A DNA stretch of 24,611 bases from Elusimicrobia bacterium UBA4817 (GCA_002402375.1 DHFT01000027.1:1-24611); one strand, 5' to 3'. Numbered from the stretch's first letter, positions 14,879 through 22,274 are shown. The notes: generated by a model not told the origin, from the letters alone. Translations and numbers: made by a program.

Positions 14879-14910
14879 AAAGCGACTCCGATTTATCAGA
14901 GCCGCTTTTT
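14879..14910. terminator. Rho-independent terminator between atpC and trpB
   Basis: AAAGCGACTC and GAGCCGCTTT pair (one mismatch) around a 10-nt loop. T runs flank the stem on both strands, so it can work in either direction. On the minus strand it ends the atp operon or the structured transcript upstream, just before the trpB promoter. Confidence 0.82.
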
Positions 14911-14921
14911 AGATTGTAACG

Positions 14922-15060
14922 GCGGGATTGTCTGCCACTGAGTCATTGGCGGATCTGCATTAGGCACGACTATCCCGCTGATTGCGCGTTATCGTGTAGT
15001 CGTGGTGAACCAAGCCAACTTCGTCCCATAGTCCCCCAATAATTTTTTGCATTTTGTCAA
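14922..15060 (-). other. Structured intergenic segment with a 30-codon ORF, upstream of the terminator
   Basis: This part of the atpC-trpB gap is richer in G+C than its surroundings. CACGACTA (14965-14972) pairs perfectly with TAGTCGTG (14997-15004). The loop and edge of that hairpin contain ATCCCGC (14972-14978), which can instead pair with GCGGGAT (14922-14928), so the two stems compete. On the minus strand ATG 15052 opens a 30-codon ORF, MQKIIGGLWDEVGLVHHDYT and on to SRA, ending TAA at 14960. It contains one Trp codon. Candidates are a small RNA, an attenuator-like leader before trpB, or the remnant of a mobile repeat. The flank at 15055-15092 (an AAAGGGGGCAGATCC-type sequence on the minus strand) looks like a dispersed-repeat end. 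Confidence 0.4.
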
Positions 15061-15124
15061 TGGAAAAATATTGGATCTGCCCCCTTTTTCCTATCGCTGT
15101 AATTTGACTTTTAATGAAGAATGG

Positions 15125-15550
15125 TCAGGATATTCTTTTCTTTTTCCGTTTTTTAAGGTCGCTGACAACTTTAAGACGGGCGGCGGCGATATGAATTTGC
15201 GCCTCTATTTGGGCGGTATCAACTTTTTCTTTTGCTTTTAATTTTTCTTTCGCACGCTGTTTTGAAAGTTCCGCCCTCTCAATATCAATTTCTTCCGCCG
15301 AATCCGCCGTTTCACAGAGTATTACGACATTTTTCGGATGGATTTCCGCAAAACCGCCGGACACGGCAAAAAGTTTCAGTTCATCATTTTTTTTTATTCT
15401 GATTTCCCCGGGCTCAAGCATCGCCAAATAGTCAATATGTCCGGGTAAAACACCGATTTCTCCGTTAAAAGCCGGAATTGAAATTTGCTCCACATCATCT
15501 TTATAGGCAATTTTGTCCGGTGTTATAATTTCAAGCGAAAAAGTTTTCAT
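15125..15550 (-). CDS. atpC: ATP synthase epsilon subunit
   Basis: 141 residues. It forms the central stalk with gamma and regulates ATP hydrolysis. The N-terminal beta-barrel (SLEIITPDKIAYKDDVEQIS, GEIGVLPGHIDYLAML, FAVSGGFAEI) is followed by a C-terminal helical hairpin rich in Lys, Ala and Glu (about 88-141). Its ATG shares one base with the atpD TAA stop (TAATG), so translation is probably coupled. It is the last gene of the operon. Confidence 0.96.
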   Translation of the reverse strand: MKTFSLEIITPDKIAYKDDVEQISIPAFNGEIGVLPGHIDYLAMLEPGEIRIKKNDELKLFAVSGGFAEIHPKNVVILCETADSAEEIDIERAELSKQRAKEKLKAKEKVDTAQIEAQIHIAAARLKVVSDLKKRKKKRIS

Positions 15551-16968
15551 TATTCGGTAGGATGTCTTTTTTCCACCTCGTCTATTGTTCCCGTCATATA
15601 AAAAACACTCTCGGGCAAGGCATCATGCTTGCCTTCTATAATCTCCTTAAATCCCCTGATTGTTTCGGCTAATGTTACATATTTTCCGGGAATGCCTGTA
15701 AACTTTTCGGCGACGAAAAACGGCTGTGATAAAAATTTCTGTATTTTTCTGGCGCGGGAAACGATAATTTTGTCATCTTCCGAAAGTTCGTCCATTCCTA
15801 AAATCGCTATTATGTCCTGCAGGTCCTTGTATCTCTGTAAAATTTTCTGGACGCTTCTTGCGACGGTATAGTGTTCAACTCCTACAATTTTCGGGTTAAG
15901 TATTTTTGATGATGAGTCCAACGGATCCACCGCGGGATAGATTCCCAACTCTACAATTTGGCGGGATAACACCGTTGATGCATCCAGGTGAGAAAAAGTA
16001 GCAGCAACCCCCGGGTCAGTCAAATCATCCGCCGGCACATATACCGCCTGAACCGAAGTAATGGAACCGTCTTTTGTAGATGTAATTCTCTCTTGAAGTT
16101 GCGCCATTTCCGTCTGTAATGTCGGCTGATACCCGACGGCGGAAGGCATTCTTCCCAGAAGCGCCGAAACCTCGCAACCCGCCAAAACATATCTGAAAAT
16201 GTTGTCTATGAAAAGAAGAACATCCTGTTTTTCAGTATCACGAAAATACTCCGCCTGTGCCAGCGCCGAAAGCGCAACCCGAAATCTTGCGCCAGGCGCC
16301 TCATTCATCTGTCCGAAGACAAGCACCGCTTTGTCTATAACTTTTGAGCGTTTCATTTCAAGCCACAAATCATTTCCTTCCCGGCTTCTTTCTCCCACAC
16401 CTCCGAAGACGGAAACACCGCTGTGGTGAACGGCAACATTGCGTATCAATTCCATTACGATAACTGTCTTGCCCACGCCCGCGCCGCCGAAAAGTCCGAT
16501 TTTTCCGCCTTTTTGATAAGGACAGAGAAGGTCAATAACTTTTATGCCCGTCTCAAAAATTTCAGGCGTGGTTTTTTGCTGAACAATCGTAGGCGGCGAT
16601 GCATGAATAGTTCTGAAAGTTTCCGATTTTATAACGCCTTGATGGTCAATCGGGCTACCGAATAAGTCCATAACCCTGCCGAGACAAAGACGTCCTACCG
16701 GAATTTTTAACGGCTCGCCGGTGTCAAATACCTCCATACCCCGTGACAGACCGGATGTGTCCGTTAAAGAAGTACATCTAACGGTATTATCTCCGATGTG
16801 CGATGCAACCTCAAACATTGAGAGCGTAGATTCCATATTCGCTTCACTCACCCCCGACTGAAGTCGGGGGCTACATTTAATAGCATTATAGATTTTGGGA
16901 AGATTTTCTTTTGGAAACTCGCAATCAACAACAGGACCCAGTATCTGGACTATTTTGCCTTTATTCAT
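15550..16968 (-). CDS. atpD: ATP synthase beta subunit with a palindrome-encoded insertion
   Basis: 472 residues, the catalytic subunit of F1. Walker A GGAGVGKT (161-168), catalytic Glu in GERSREGND (about E193), and LLFIDNIFRY are intact. In the N-terminal barrel, residues 32-43 (CSPRLQSGVSEA) are encoded by a dispersed palindrome and replace a normally short loop (IYNAIK...ESTLSMFEV). The insertion keeps frame, and the gene is otherwise standard. It begins 5 nt after atpG. Confidence 0.97.
   Translation of the reverse strand: MNKGKIVQILGPVVDCEFPKENLPKIYNAIKCSPRLQSGVSEANMESTLSMFEVASHIGDNTVRCTSLTDTSGLSRGMEVFDTGEPLKIPVGRLCLGRVMDLFGSPIDHQGVIKSETFRTIHASPPTIVQQKTTPEIFETGIKVIDLLCPYQKGGKIGLFGGAGVGKTVIVMELIRNVAVHHSGVSVFGGVGERSREGNDLWLEMKRSKVIDKAVLVFGQMNEAPGARFRVALSALAQAEYFRDTEKQDVLLFIDNIFRYVLAGCEVSALLGRMPSAVGYQPTLQTEMAQLQERITSTKDGSITSVQAVYVPADDLTDPGVAATFSHLDASTVLSRQIVELGIYPAVDPLDSSSKILNPKIVGVEHYTVARSVQKILQRYKDLQDIIAILGMDELSEDDKIIVSRARKIQKFLSQPFFVAEKFTGIPGKYVTLAETIRGFKEIIEGKHDALPESVFYMTGTIDEVEKRHPTE
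16842..16880 (-). repeat. CCCCCGACT palindrome inside atpD
   Basis: CCCCCGACT (16851-16859) and AGTCGGGGG (16862-16870) form a 9-bp stem around two bases, within a longer shared unit ending CTACATTT. In the coding sense it reads TGT AGC CCC CGA CTT CAG, giving C-S-P-R-L-Q. The same unit ends atpZ at 22248-22274. Confidence 0.95.
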
Positions 16969-16973
16969 ATTTT

Positions 16974-17828
16974 TTACTCGCTCGCTCCCACTATTTCCGT
17001 AAGTTCCGTAGTTATCTGCTGCTGTCTTAATTTATTCATAACAAGCGAAAGTTCGGAAATTATTTCCGTTGAATTTTTATTGGCGTTTTCCATTGAGTTC
17101 CGCCGCGATGCAACTTCAGAAGTATATGCCTCCGTAAGAATCTTAAAAACCTCAGATTTCAGGTATCTGTTAAAAAGTTTATCAACGATAATTTTTCTGG
17201 ACGGTTCATAGATGTAATCAAAACTGAACCGGGTTTCATCCCGCATCGGAGGGACTATCGGTAAAAGTTGCTTTATGACGACCGGCTGATAAAAAATGGA
17301 TTTATATTCGGCATACATTATGCTGAATTTTTTAAGTTTATCCTGCGAAAATGATTTTATTATTTCATCCGCAATTAGTTCCGCTTTGACGGAAGAAAAA
17401 GTCTTAAAGATATCAAAGTATTCATGTTTGATGACGAGTCCGTTTCGCTTACAATAATCCCGCCCTTTTTTTCCGATGACGAAAATTTCCAAATCGGTTA
17501 TATTTTTTGACTTCATATATTCAAAAGCAGTTTTCATAATATTGGTATTATACGCCCCGCATAGTCCTTTTTCGGATGTGATGACAAGAATTCCTTCCCT
17601 AATTGATGTTCCGCCGACTAAAAACGGATGGATGAGCGGCACCGCCGAAGTTTTTGTGAGCATATCGGATAAAAGATGCCGGATTTTGAGAGCATAAGGC
17701 CGCGAAGATATTGTTTGATGCTGCGATTTCTGAAACCTCGCAGCGGCAATCATCTGCATTGCCTTTGTCGTTTTTTGTATTGACTTTGTCGTTTTTATTT
17801 TTTTTCTGATTTCTTTCAAGGTCGCCAT
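16974..17828 (-). CDS. atpG: ATP synthase gamma subunit
   Basis: 284 residues. It is the rotating shaft of F1. The N-terminal coiled-coil helix (MATLKEIRKKIKTTKSIQKT, then KAMQMIAAARF), the central Rossmann-like domain (ITSEKGLCGAYNTN) and the C-terminal helix (ASRRNSMENANKN...MNKLRQQQITTELTEIVGA) match the family. The start is unambiguous. The 74-bp gap to atpA is filled with heptamer repeats and provides no clear Shine-Dalgarno. Confidence 0.96.
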   Translation of the reverse strand: MATLKEIRKKIKTTKSIQKTTKAMQMIAAARFQKSQHQTISSRPYALKIRHLLSDMLTKTSAVPLIHPFLVGGTSIREGILVITSEKGLCGAYNTNIMKTAFEYMKSKNITDLEIFVIGKKGRDYCKRNGLVIKHEYFDIFKTFSSVKAELIADEIIKSFSQDKLKKFSIMYAEYKSIFYQPVVIKQLLPIVPPMRDETRFSFDYIYEPSRKIIVDKLFNRYLKSEVFKILTEAYTSEVASRRNSMENANKNSTEIISELSLVMNKLRQQQITTELTEIVGASE

Positions 17829-17841
17829 AATAACACAAAAT

Positions 17842-17929
17842 TAAAGGTATAAGGTTTAAGGTAAAAAATTAAAATTAAAATTACGGCAAAATATTTTAAC
17901 CTTTAACCTTCAATTTTAACCTTTAACCT
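17842..17929 (-). repeat. AGGTTAA-type heptamer arrays at the atpA 3' end and atpA-atpG gap
   Basis: At 17895-17929 the coding sense reads AGGTTAA twice, AATTGA, then AGGTTAA twice. It encodes the last AtpA residues RLKVKIEG, and the TAA stop falls inside a unit. At 17842-17866 related TTTAACC/TTATACC units lie between the genes. Both are on the minus strand within one transcript. Confidence 0.88.
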
Positions 17930-19426
17930 GCCTTCTTTGTATTCCTTTATTACAACATCAAGTTTTGCATTTAGTTCGGCGGAAATTTCACCCCGTTGTT
18001 TTATCTCATCCAATATCTCCGGATATTTTTTTTCTATAAATTCATAGAGTTCTTTTTCAAATTTTTTAATTTCAGAAAGCGGGACATCATCAAGATACCC
18101 GGAACTTCCGGCAAAAATTATGACAACCTGTTTTTCAACCGGAAGCGGCTCATACTGGTCTTGCTTTAATATCTCAACCAACCGCTCACCGCGGATAATC
18201 TGCGATTTTGTTGAGTCGCCAAGTTCCGACGAGAATTGGGCGAATGAAGAAAGTTCATTGAACTGCGCGATATTAAGACGCAGGCGGCCGGCAACATTTT
18301 TCATCGCTTTAATCTGGGCGGTCCCACCGACTCTGGATACGGACAACCCGACATTTACAGCGGGTCTTATTCCCGAATAAAAAAGTCCGCTTTCAAGGTA
18401 AATCTGACCGTCCGTTATTGAGATAACATTGGTCGGAATATAAGCGGAAATATCGCCGGCCTGCGTTTCTATTATCGGTAATGCGGTAATCGAACCGCCG
18501 CCGTTTTCATCCGAAAGTTTGCATGCTCTCTCCAATAGACGGGAATGCAAATAAAAAACATCGCCCGGATACGCCTCCCTTCCCGGCGGGCGCCTTAATA
18601 AAAGAGAAATTTGTCTATATGCCTGGGCATGTTTTGACAGGTCGTCGTAAATAATGAGAACATCTTTTTTCTGCCACATAAAATGTTCCGCAATAGCACA
18701 ACCCGAATACGGTGCTATGTATAAAAGCGGGGCGGGATCTGCCGCTGATGCCGACACAACAATCGTATATTCGTCCGCCTTATATTTTTTCAGCGTTTCA
18801 AATACGCTCGCCACCGTTGACTGTTTCTGTCCTATTGCCACATATATGCATAAGGGTCTATTTTTAACATTTCGCTGATTTATGATGGTATCAATCGCTA
18901 TAGCGGTTTTGCCGGTCTGACGGTCACCGATAATAAGTTCTCTTTGCCCGCGGCCGATAGGTATCATTGAATCAATTGCCTTAATTCCCGTCTGAAGCGG
19001 AACTTCTACCGGTTGCCTTTCGGCGATACCCGGAGCAATAATTTCAATGGGTTTTTTATTTGAACATTTCGGATTTCCCTTGCCGTCCAGAACATTTCCC
19101 AGAGGATCTATAATCCGACCGAGAAGTTCGTCTCCGACGGGAACTTCAATTATTCTTTTTGTTCTTTTGGCGAGAGCGCCCTGCGATAATAGTTTTTCAT
19201 CCCCGAACAAAACGCAACCGACCTCTTCATCGGTCAGATTTAACGCCATTCCCATAACACCATTCGGAAATTCTATCAACTCATTGACAAAAGCGTTTGC
19301 CAAACCGTTAACCCTTGCAATGCCGTCAACAATAGAAATTACAACTCCCGTTTCGGAAATGGAAGTATCATGCTTAAATGAAGCAATTTTTGATTTTAAC
19401 ACACCTGTAATTTCTTCCGGTTTCAT
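17903..19426 (-). CDS. atpA: ATP synthase alpha subunit
   Basis: 507 residues, the non-catalytic nucleotide-binding subunit of F1. The N-terminal barrel has VVISIVDGIARVNGL; Walker A is GDRQTGKT (167-174); LLIYDDLSKHA and the SVSRVGGTAQIKAMK signature are present. The C-terminal residues RLKVKIEG and the stop codon are repeat-encoded. The ATG lies in AAAATGAAACC, a sequence that recurs at the atpH stop, and no Shine-Dalgarno precedes it. Confidence 0.97.
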   Translation of the reverse strand: MKPEEITGVLKSKIASFKHDTSISETGVVISIVDGIARVNGLANAFVNELIEFPNGVMGMALNLTDEEVGCVLFGDEKLLSQGALAKRTKRIIEVPVGDELLGRIIDPLGNVLDGKGNPKCSNKKPIEIIAPGIAERQPVEVPLQTGIKAIDSMIPIGRGQRELIIGDRQTGKTAIAIDTIINQRNVKNRPLCIYVAIGQKQSTVASVFETLKKYKADEYTIVVSASAADPAPLLYIAPYSGCAIAEHFMWQKKDVLIIYDDLSKHAQAYRQISLLLRRPPGREAYPGDVFYLHSRLLERACKLSDENGGGSITALPIIETQAGDISAYIPTNVISITDGQIYLESGLFYSGIRPAVNVGLSVSRVGGTAQIKAMKNVAGRLRLNIAQFNELSSFAQFSSELGDSTKSQIIRGERLVEILKQDQYEPLPVEKQVVIIFAGSSGYLDDVPLSEIKKFEKELYEFIEKKYPEILDEIKQRGEISAELNAKLDVVIKEYKEGRLKVKIEG

Positions 19427-19429
19427 TTT

Positions 19430-19665
19430 TTTATTTTGGAACCACAGATTACACAGATTTCCGCAGAAATGTCATGTTGAGCGGAGCGAAACATCTCGAG
19501 ATTCTTCACTTCGTTCAGAATGACACTCGTGTCCATCGGAGCATGCCCCCGAATGACTTTATCGGGGGTTCATCTGCGGTTTCATTTTATTTTTAACCAC
19601 AGATGGACACAGATGGACACAGATAAAATCAAAATTAAAATCTGCGATTATCTGCGTGTATCTGC
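19430..19665. repeat. Composite repeat block between atpH and atpA
   Basis: This gap of about 240 bp is almost entirely repeats: ACCACAGATTACACAGATT units (19441-19460); a GTCATGTTGAGCGGAGCGAA ... TTCGTTCAGAATGAC copy (19471-19525) of the folC-inserted repeat; a hairpin CCCCCGA/TCGGGGG (about 19546-19568); AGATGGACAC tandem units (about 19600-19624); and TCTGCG units (19641-19666). AAAATGAAACC occurs at 19419-19429, 19578-19588 and 19666-19676, that is at the atpA start, in mid-block and across the atpH stop. Confidence 0.88.
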
Positions 19666-19669
19666 GGTT

Positions 19670-20194
19670 TCATTTTAAGAACTCTCTACCTATTGATTCA
19701 AATTTTCCCTTGATTGTGCCGTCAATAACCAAATTATCCGTTTCTATTTTAATCCCGCCGAGAAGCGATTTATCAATTGATTCTTCAAATACGATATTTT
19801 TACCGGTAAATTTTCCCAATATCTTTCTAATTTCTGATAGCGATGATTTTTCAATTTTTTCAACCGAGATAACTTTTGCCTCAACGATATTCTTAAAGTC
19901 CAAAACAAGTTTGCTATATTTTTTCATTATTTCGGGTAAAATTTTCATTTCATTTTTTTTGATAAGCAGGGAAAAAAAATCATACATTATCTCCGGCATC
20001 GCAGGAAAGGTATCTTTTATAAGGTTAAACTTCGTATTTTCATCCACAAACGGATTTGAAAAAAAATCTGTTATTTCTTTGTCGTATAGGGGCTCAAGCA
20101 TTTTTAGTGAACCACAAATTTTATCCGTTTCTTGCGACTCAACCGATAATTGAAAAAGTGTTTTAGCGTAATTTTTTGAATTGTTTTTTTTCAT
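19670..20194 (-). CDS. atpH: ATP synthase delta subunit
   Basis: 174 residues. It joins the F1 head to the peripheral stalk (OSCP homologue). The N-terminal helical bundle begins NNSKNYAKTLFQLSVE, with NPFVDENTKFNLIKDTFP in the middle and the typical C-terminal IDKSLLGGIKIETDNLVIDG. Its ATG overlaps the atpF stop by 4 bp (ATGA). The TGA stop lies in the sequence AAAATGAAACC that also forms the atpA start. Confidence 0.95.
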   Translation of the reverse strand: MKKNNSKNYAKTLFQLSVESQETDKICGSLKMLEPLYDKEITDFFSNPFVDENTKFNLIKDTFPAMPEIMYDFFSLLIKKNEMKILPEIMKKYSKLVLDFKNIVEAKVISVEKIEKSSLSEIRKILGKFTGKNIVFEESIDKSLLGGIKIETDNLVIDGTIKGKFESIGREFLK

Positions 20195-20676
20195 TGTTTT
20201 GAAATATCCTGTAAGAATTTTTCAATCAACTCTTTCTTAGTATTTTTGTCAATTAGTTTTTCAGTAACTTTCTCGGCAATGCTTATTGCAATAGGAACGA
20301 TTTCTCTTCTTAAATCCGTCTTAACTGCCTCCCGTTCATATTCCATCTGCTTTTTTGCCGAATCAAGAATTTTTTTCGCCTCAACCTGCGATTCCAATAT
20401 TATTTTCTGCCTATTTTCATCACCGAGAGCGGTTGCTTTTTGAATAAGTTCCTGCGACTTTTTGTCTATATCCTTGAGCATCTGTTCATAATCATTCTTT
20501 AGTTTTTCCGTATCCAGTTTAAGATTTTGGGCATCGGAAATATTTTTTGAAATGTCATTTTTTCTTCTATCAAGCATGGAAACAAGCGGTTTCCATGCTA
20601 TTTTCCAAAGCACAAAAACACCTATTAAAAATGTCACAACCTGCGCAAGAATAATTTCAATATCTATCTCTAACAT
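20191..20676 (-). CDS. atpF: ATP synthase b subunit
   Basis: 161 residues. It forms the peripheral stalk. An N-terminal membrane helix (about 7-27, IILAQVVTFLIGVFVLWKIAW) is followed by KPLVSMLDRRKNDISKNISDA and a long charged helix that dimerises as a coiled coil. Only one b gene is present, so a homodimer is expected. It is separated from atpE by 127 bp holding nested inverted repeats. Confidence 0.95.
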   Translation of the reverse strand: MLEIDIEIILAQVVTFLIGVFVLWKIAWKPLVSMLDRRKNDISKNISDAQNLKLDTEKLKNDYEQMLKDIDKKSQELIQKATALGDENRQKIILESQVEAKKILDSAKKQMEYEREAVKTDLRREIVPIAISIAEKVTEKLIDKNTKKELIEKFLQDISKQ

Positions 20677-20702
20677 ATTTTTTTAATCGCAGAGCGAGGG
20701 AA

Positions 20703-20788
20703 AAATTTCTGAAGAGCCTCAATTTGCGACCTATACCCAACAGGAGCAAATTGCAGAGCGACCACAAGGGAGCGTCTCAAAGAAATTT
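20703..20788. promoter_or_regulatory. Nested inverted repeats in the atpE-atpF gap
   Basis: AAATTTCT (20703-20710) and AGAAATTT (20781-20788) enclose CAATTTGC (20720-20727) and GCAAATTG (20746-20753). GCAGAGCGA also occurs twice as a direct repeat. In the atp mRNA this could fold into a long hairpin directly after atpE. No T run marks it as a terminator. It could be an mRNA processing or stability element, or a dispersed repeat. Confidence 0.5.
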
Positions 20789-20803
20789 ATTTCCGAGCGA
20801 TTA

Positions 20804-21169
20804 TTATTGGACAAAATACTTCGTGAACGGGTTTGCGAACAGAAGTATGATGCTTATAAAAAGCACATACAGAACCAGCGATTCAATAAATGCAAGACCG
20901 ATAATCATTGAGAGTTGCAACTGCCCGCCTGCTTCCGGCTGACGAGACATACCCTCAAGCGCTTTTCTGATAGCAAATGACTGCGTTACGGCACCCGTAA
21001 TCGCTACAATAACAAGTCCGAGCGCTGCAACAATAATAGATTTTGTGAAAAAATCCGCAGCACCGGGCTGTAAAACAACCGATGCTGTTCCTTCAGCAAA
21101 AACTACACCGTACAAAAACATAAGAACAAACGAACAAACGAACGTAAAAACATAAGAACGCTTTCGCAT
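20804..21169 (-). CDS. atpE: ATP synthase c subunit with N-terminal signal-like extension
   Basis: 121 residues against 75-90 for most c subunits. The extra part is an N-terminal signal-like segment (MRKRSYVFTFVCSFVLMFLY, then GVVFAEG). The c hairpin follows: helix 1 about 40-72, polar loop RQPEA (76-80), helix 2 about 85-114 with the ion-carrying E96. Q63, E96, S97 and Y101 match positions of the Ilyobacter-type Na+ site, while its Thr after Ser is Leu. A strong AAGGAGG lies about 7 nt before the ATG, as expected for the subunit needed in most copies. The leader is repeat-rich. Confidence 0.95.
   Translation of the reverse strand: MRKRSYVFTFVCSFVLMFLYGVVFAEGTASVVLQPGAADFFTKSIIVAALGLVIVAITGAVTQSFAIRKALEGMSRQPEAGGQLQLSMIIGLAFIESLVLYVLFISIILLFANPFTKYFVQ
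21114..21158 (-). repeat. Direct repeats in the AtpE leader region
   Basis: TTCTTATGTTTTT (coding sense) occurs at 21158-21146 and again at 21126-21114. Between them are two TTCGTTTG units of 8 bp. They encode most of the hydrophobic leader, residues about 5-19. Confidence 0.85.
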
Positions 21170-21185
21170 CTTCTCATCCTCCTTT

Positions 21186-21911
21186 TTAATGTTCAGATTT
21201 TACTGCACCGCCGACATAAATTATGCTTAAAATTAAAAATATCATCGCCTGAACAAAACCGACTAAAATTGCCAAAAGAATTATGACAGGTCTTAAAAAC
21301 AACGGCATTATAAGAATTGTTTTGGAAGTCCCCGGCAACAAAAAAAATGTAATAACGAGAACTCCCAATACGCTTAATAGAGTTTCCTTCGCAAAAACAT
21401 TACAAAAAAGACGCAGCGATAATGAAAACGGGCGGACAAATTGGCTAATCAGTTCAATAAAAAATATCAAAATATTTACAGGCATCATCCATAAAGGCAG
21501 ACCGGGAACAATAAACTTTTTAATATAACCAAGTTTATATTTTACAATACCTTGAATATTGTAATAAATAAAAACAATCATTGCAAGTGCAATCGGGATA
21601 TTCAAGTTTGCCGTCGGCGAAATCATTCCGGGAACAACGCCCAAAATATTTGAAACAAAAATAAAAAGAAAAATTCCCAAAAAAAGCGGGTAAAATCTTT
21701 TCGCTTCATCGCCAATAATGGTATCCGCTAAATTAAAGACCCATTCAAAAACTATTTCCAAAAAATTTTGAAGTCCTTTCGGGATAATTGATATTTTTCT
21801 AACAGCCGAAACGGATAAGACAAAAATTACGCTCCATACAACTAAAACCATTAAAATTGTCGTCGGTATGTGCGGTATATTATATTCTATTGCTTCTTTA
21901 ACAATCTGCAT
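21186..21911 (-). CDS. atpB: ATP synthase a subunit
   Basis: 241 residues and a polytopic membrane protein. It carries the half-channels of Fo. The essential Arg is R167 in PFSLSLRLFCNVFAKE; the early helix region has FLFIFVSNILGVVPG, and the C-terminal helices end IIYVGGAVKSEH. The ATG has GAGGTGAT upstream and overlaps the 3' end of the AtpI-like gene by 25 bp. Confidence 0.96.
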   Translation of the reverse strand: MQIVKEAIEYNIPHIPTTILMVLVVWSVIFVLSVSAVRKISIIPKGLQNFLEIVFEWVFNLADTIIGDEAKRFYPLFLGIFLFIFVSNILGVVPGMISPTANLNIPIALAMIVFIYYNIQGIVKYKLGYIKKFIVPGLPLWMMPVNILIFFIELISQFVRPFSLSLRLFCNVFAKETLLSVLGVLVITFFLLPGTSKTILIMPLFLRPVIILLAILVGFVQAMIFLILSIIYVGGAVKSEH

Positions 21912-22226
21912 CTTATCACCTCAAGACCCATGAAAATTAAAGGAACGGTAAATCCGCCCAAGAGCGCAATTACATTCGCATTGAATTTTAGCAAAATATA
22001 AAACAACGTAATGATTACCGCAAATTTGATAATTGTTCTGATGAAATATGTTTTCAGGTTGAGATTTTTTGTCGTAAAAAAAGTTGCGAAAATATTAAGA
22101 CATCCCAAAACGGCGCCGCCTGCAATTCCGATTGATACCTGTTTATCCCTAAAGATGAACATTATCAAAACTGCTATAATTACCGTCTCAATTATTATTA
22201 TCTTTTTGGAAATTTTTGAGCTCCAT
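21887..22226 (-). pseudogene. atpI: AtpI-like membrane protein with a probable 1-base frameshift
   Basis: ATG 22226 starts MELKNFQK and then reaches a stop. If one A is removed from the run of five (plus strand TTTTT 22203-22207), it reads on as MELKNFQKIIIIETVIIAVL, then IMFIFRDKQVSIGIAGGAVL and so on to LLKKQ, a complete four-helix AtpI-type protein of about 112 residues. Without the correction only a TTG (22168) or ATG (22162) start is possible, losing the first helix. AtpI helps c-ring assembly in some bacteria but is often dispensable. Either a real frameshift, a slippage-tolerated gene or a sequencing error would explain this. The ATG lies next to a dispersed palindrome. Confidence 0.72.
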
Positions 22227-22229
22227 TCG

Positions 22230-22274
22230 GTCGCTATGGCGACCTCACCCCCGACTAAAGTCGGGGGCTACATT
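22230..22274 (-). repeat. CCCCCGACT palindrome ending atpZ, with a second hairpin
   Basis: CCCCCGACT (22248-22256) and AGTCGGGGG (22259-22267) are followed on the minus strand by GTCGC-CATA-GCGAC (22243-22230). In the coding sense it reads TGT AGC CCC CGA CTT TAG, giving the AtpZ end C-S-P-R-L-stop. It is the same unit as in atpD, with CAG changed to TAG. Confidence 0.93.

Noticed and set aside
14960..15052. Classical trp leader peptide for attenuation
   Set aside because: The 30-codon ORF has a single Trp codon not placed at a pause site, and trpB has its own promoter after the terminator.
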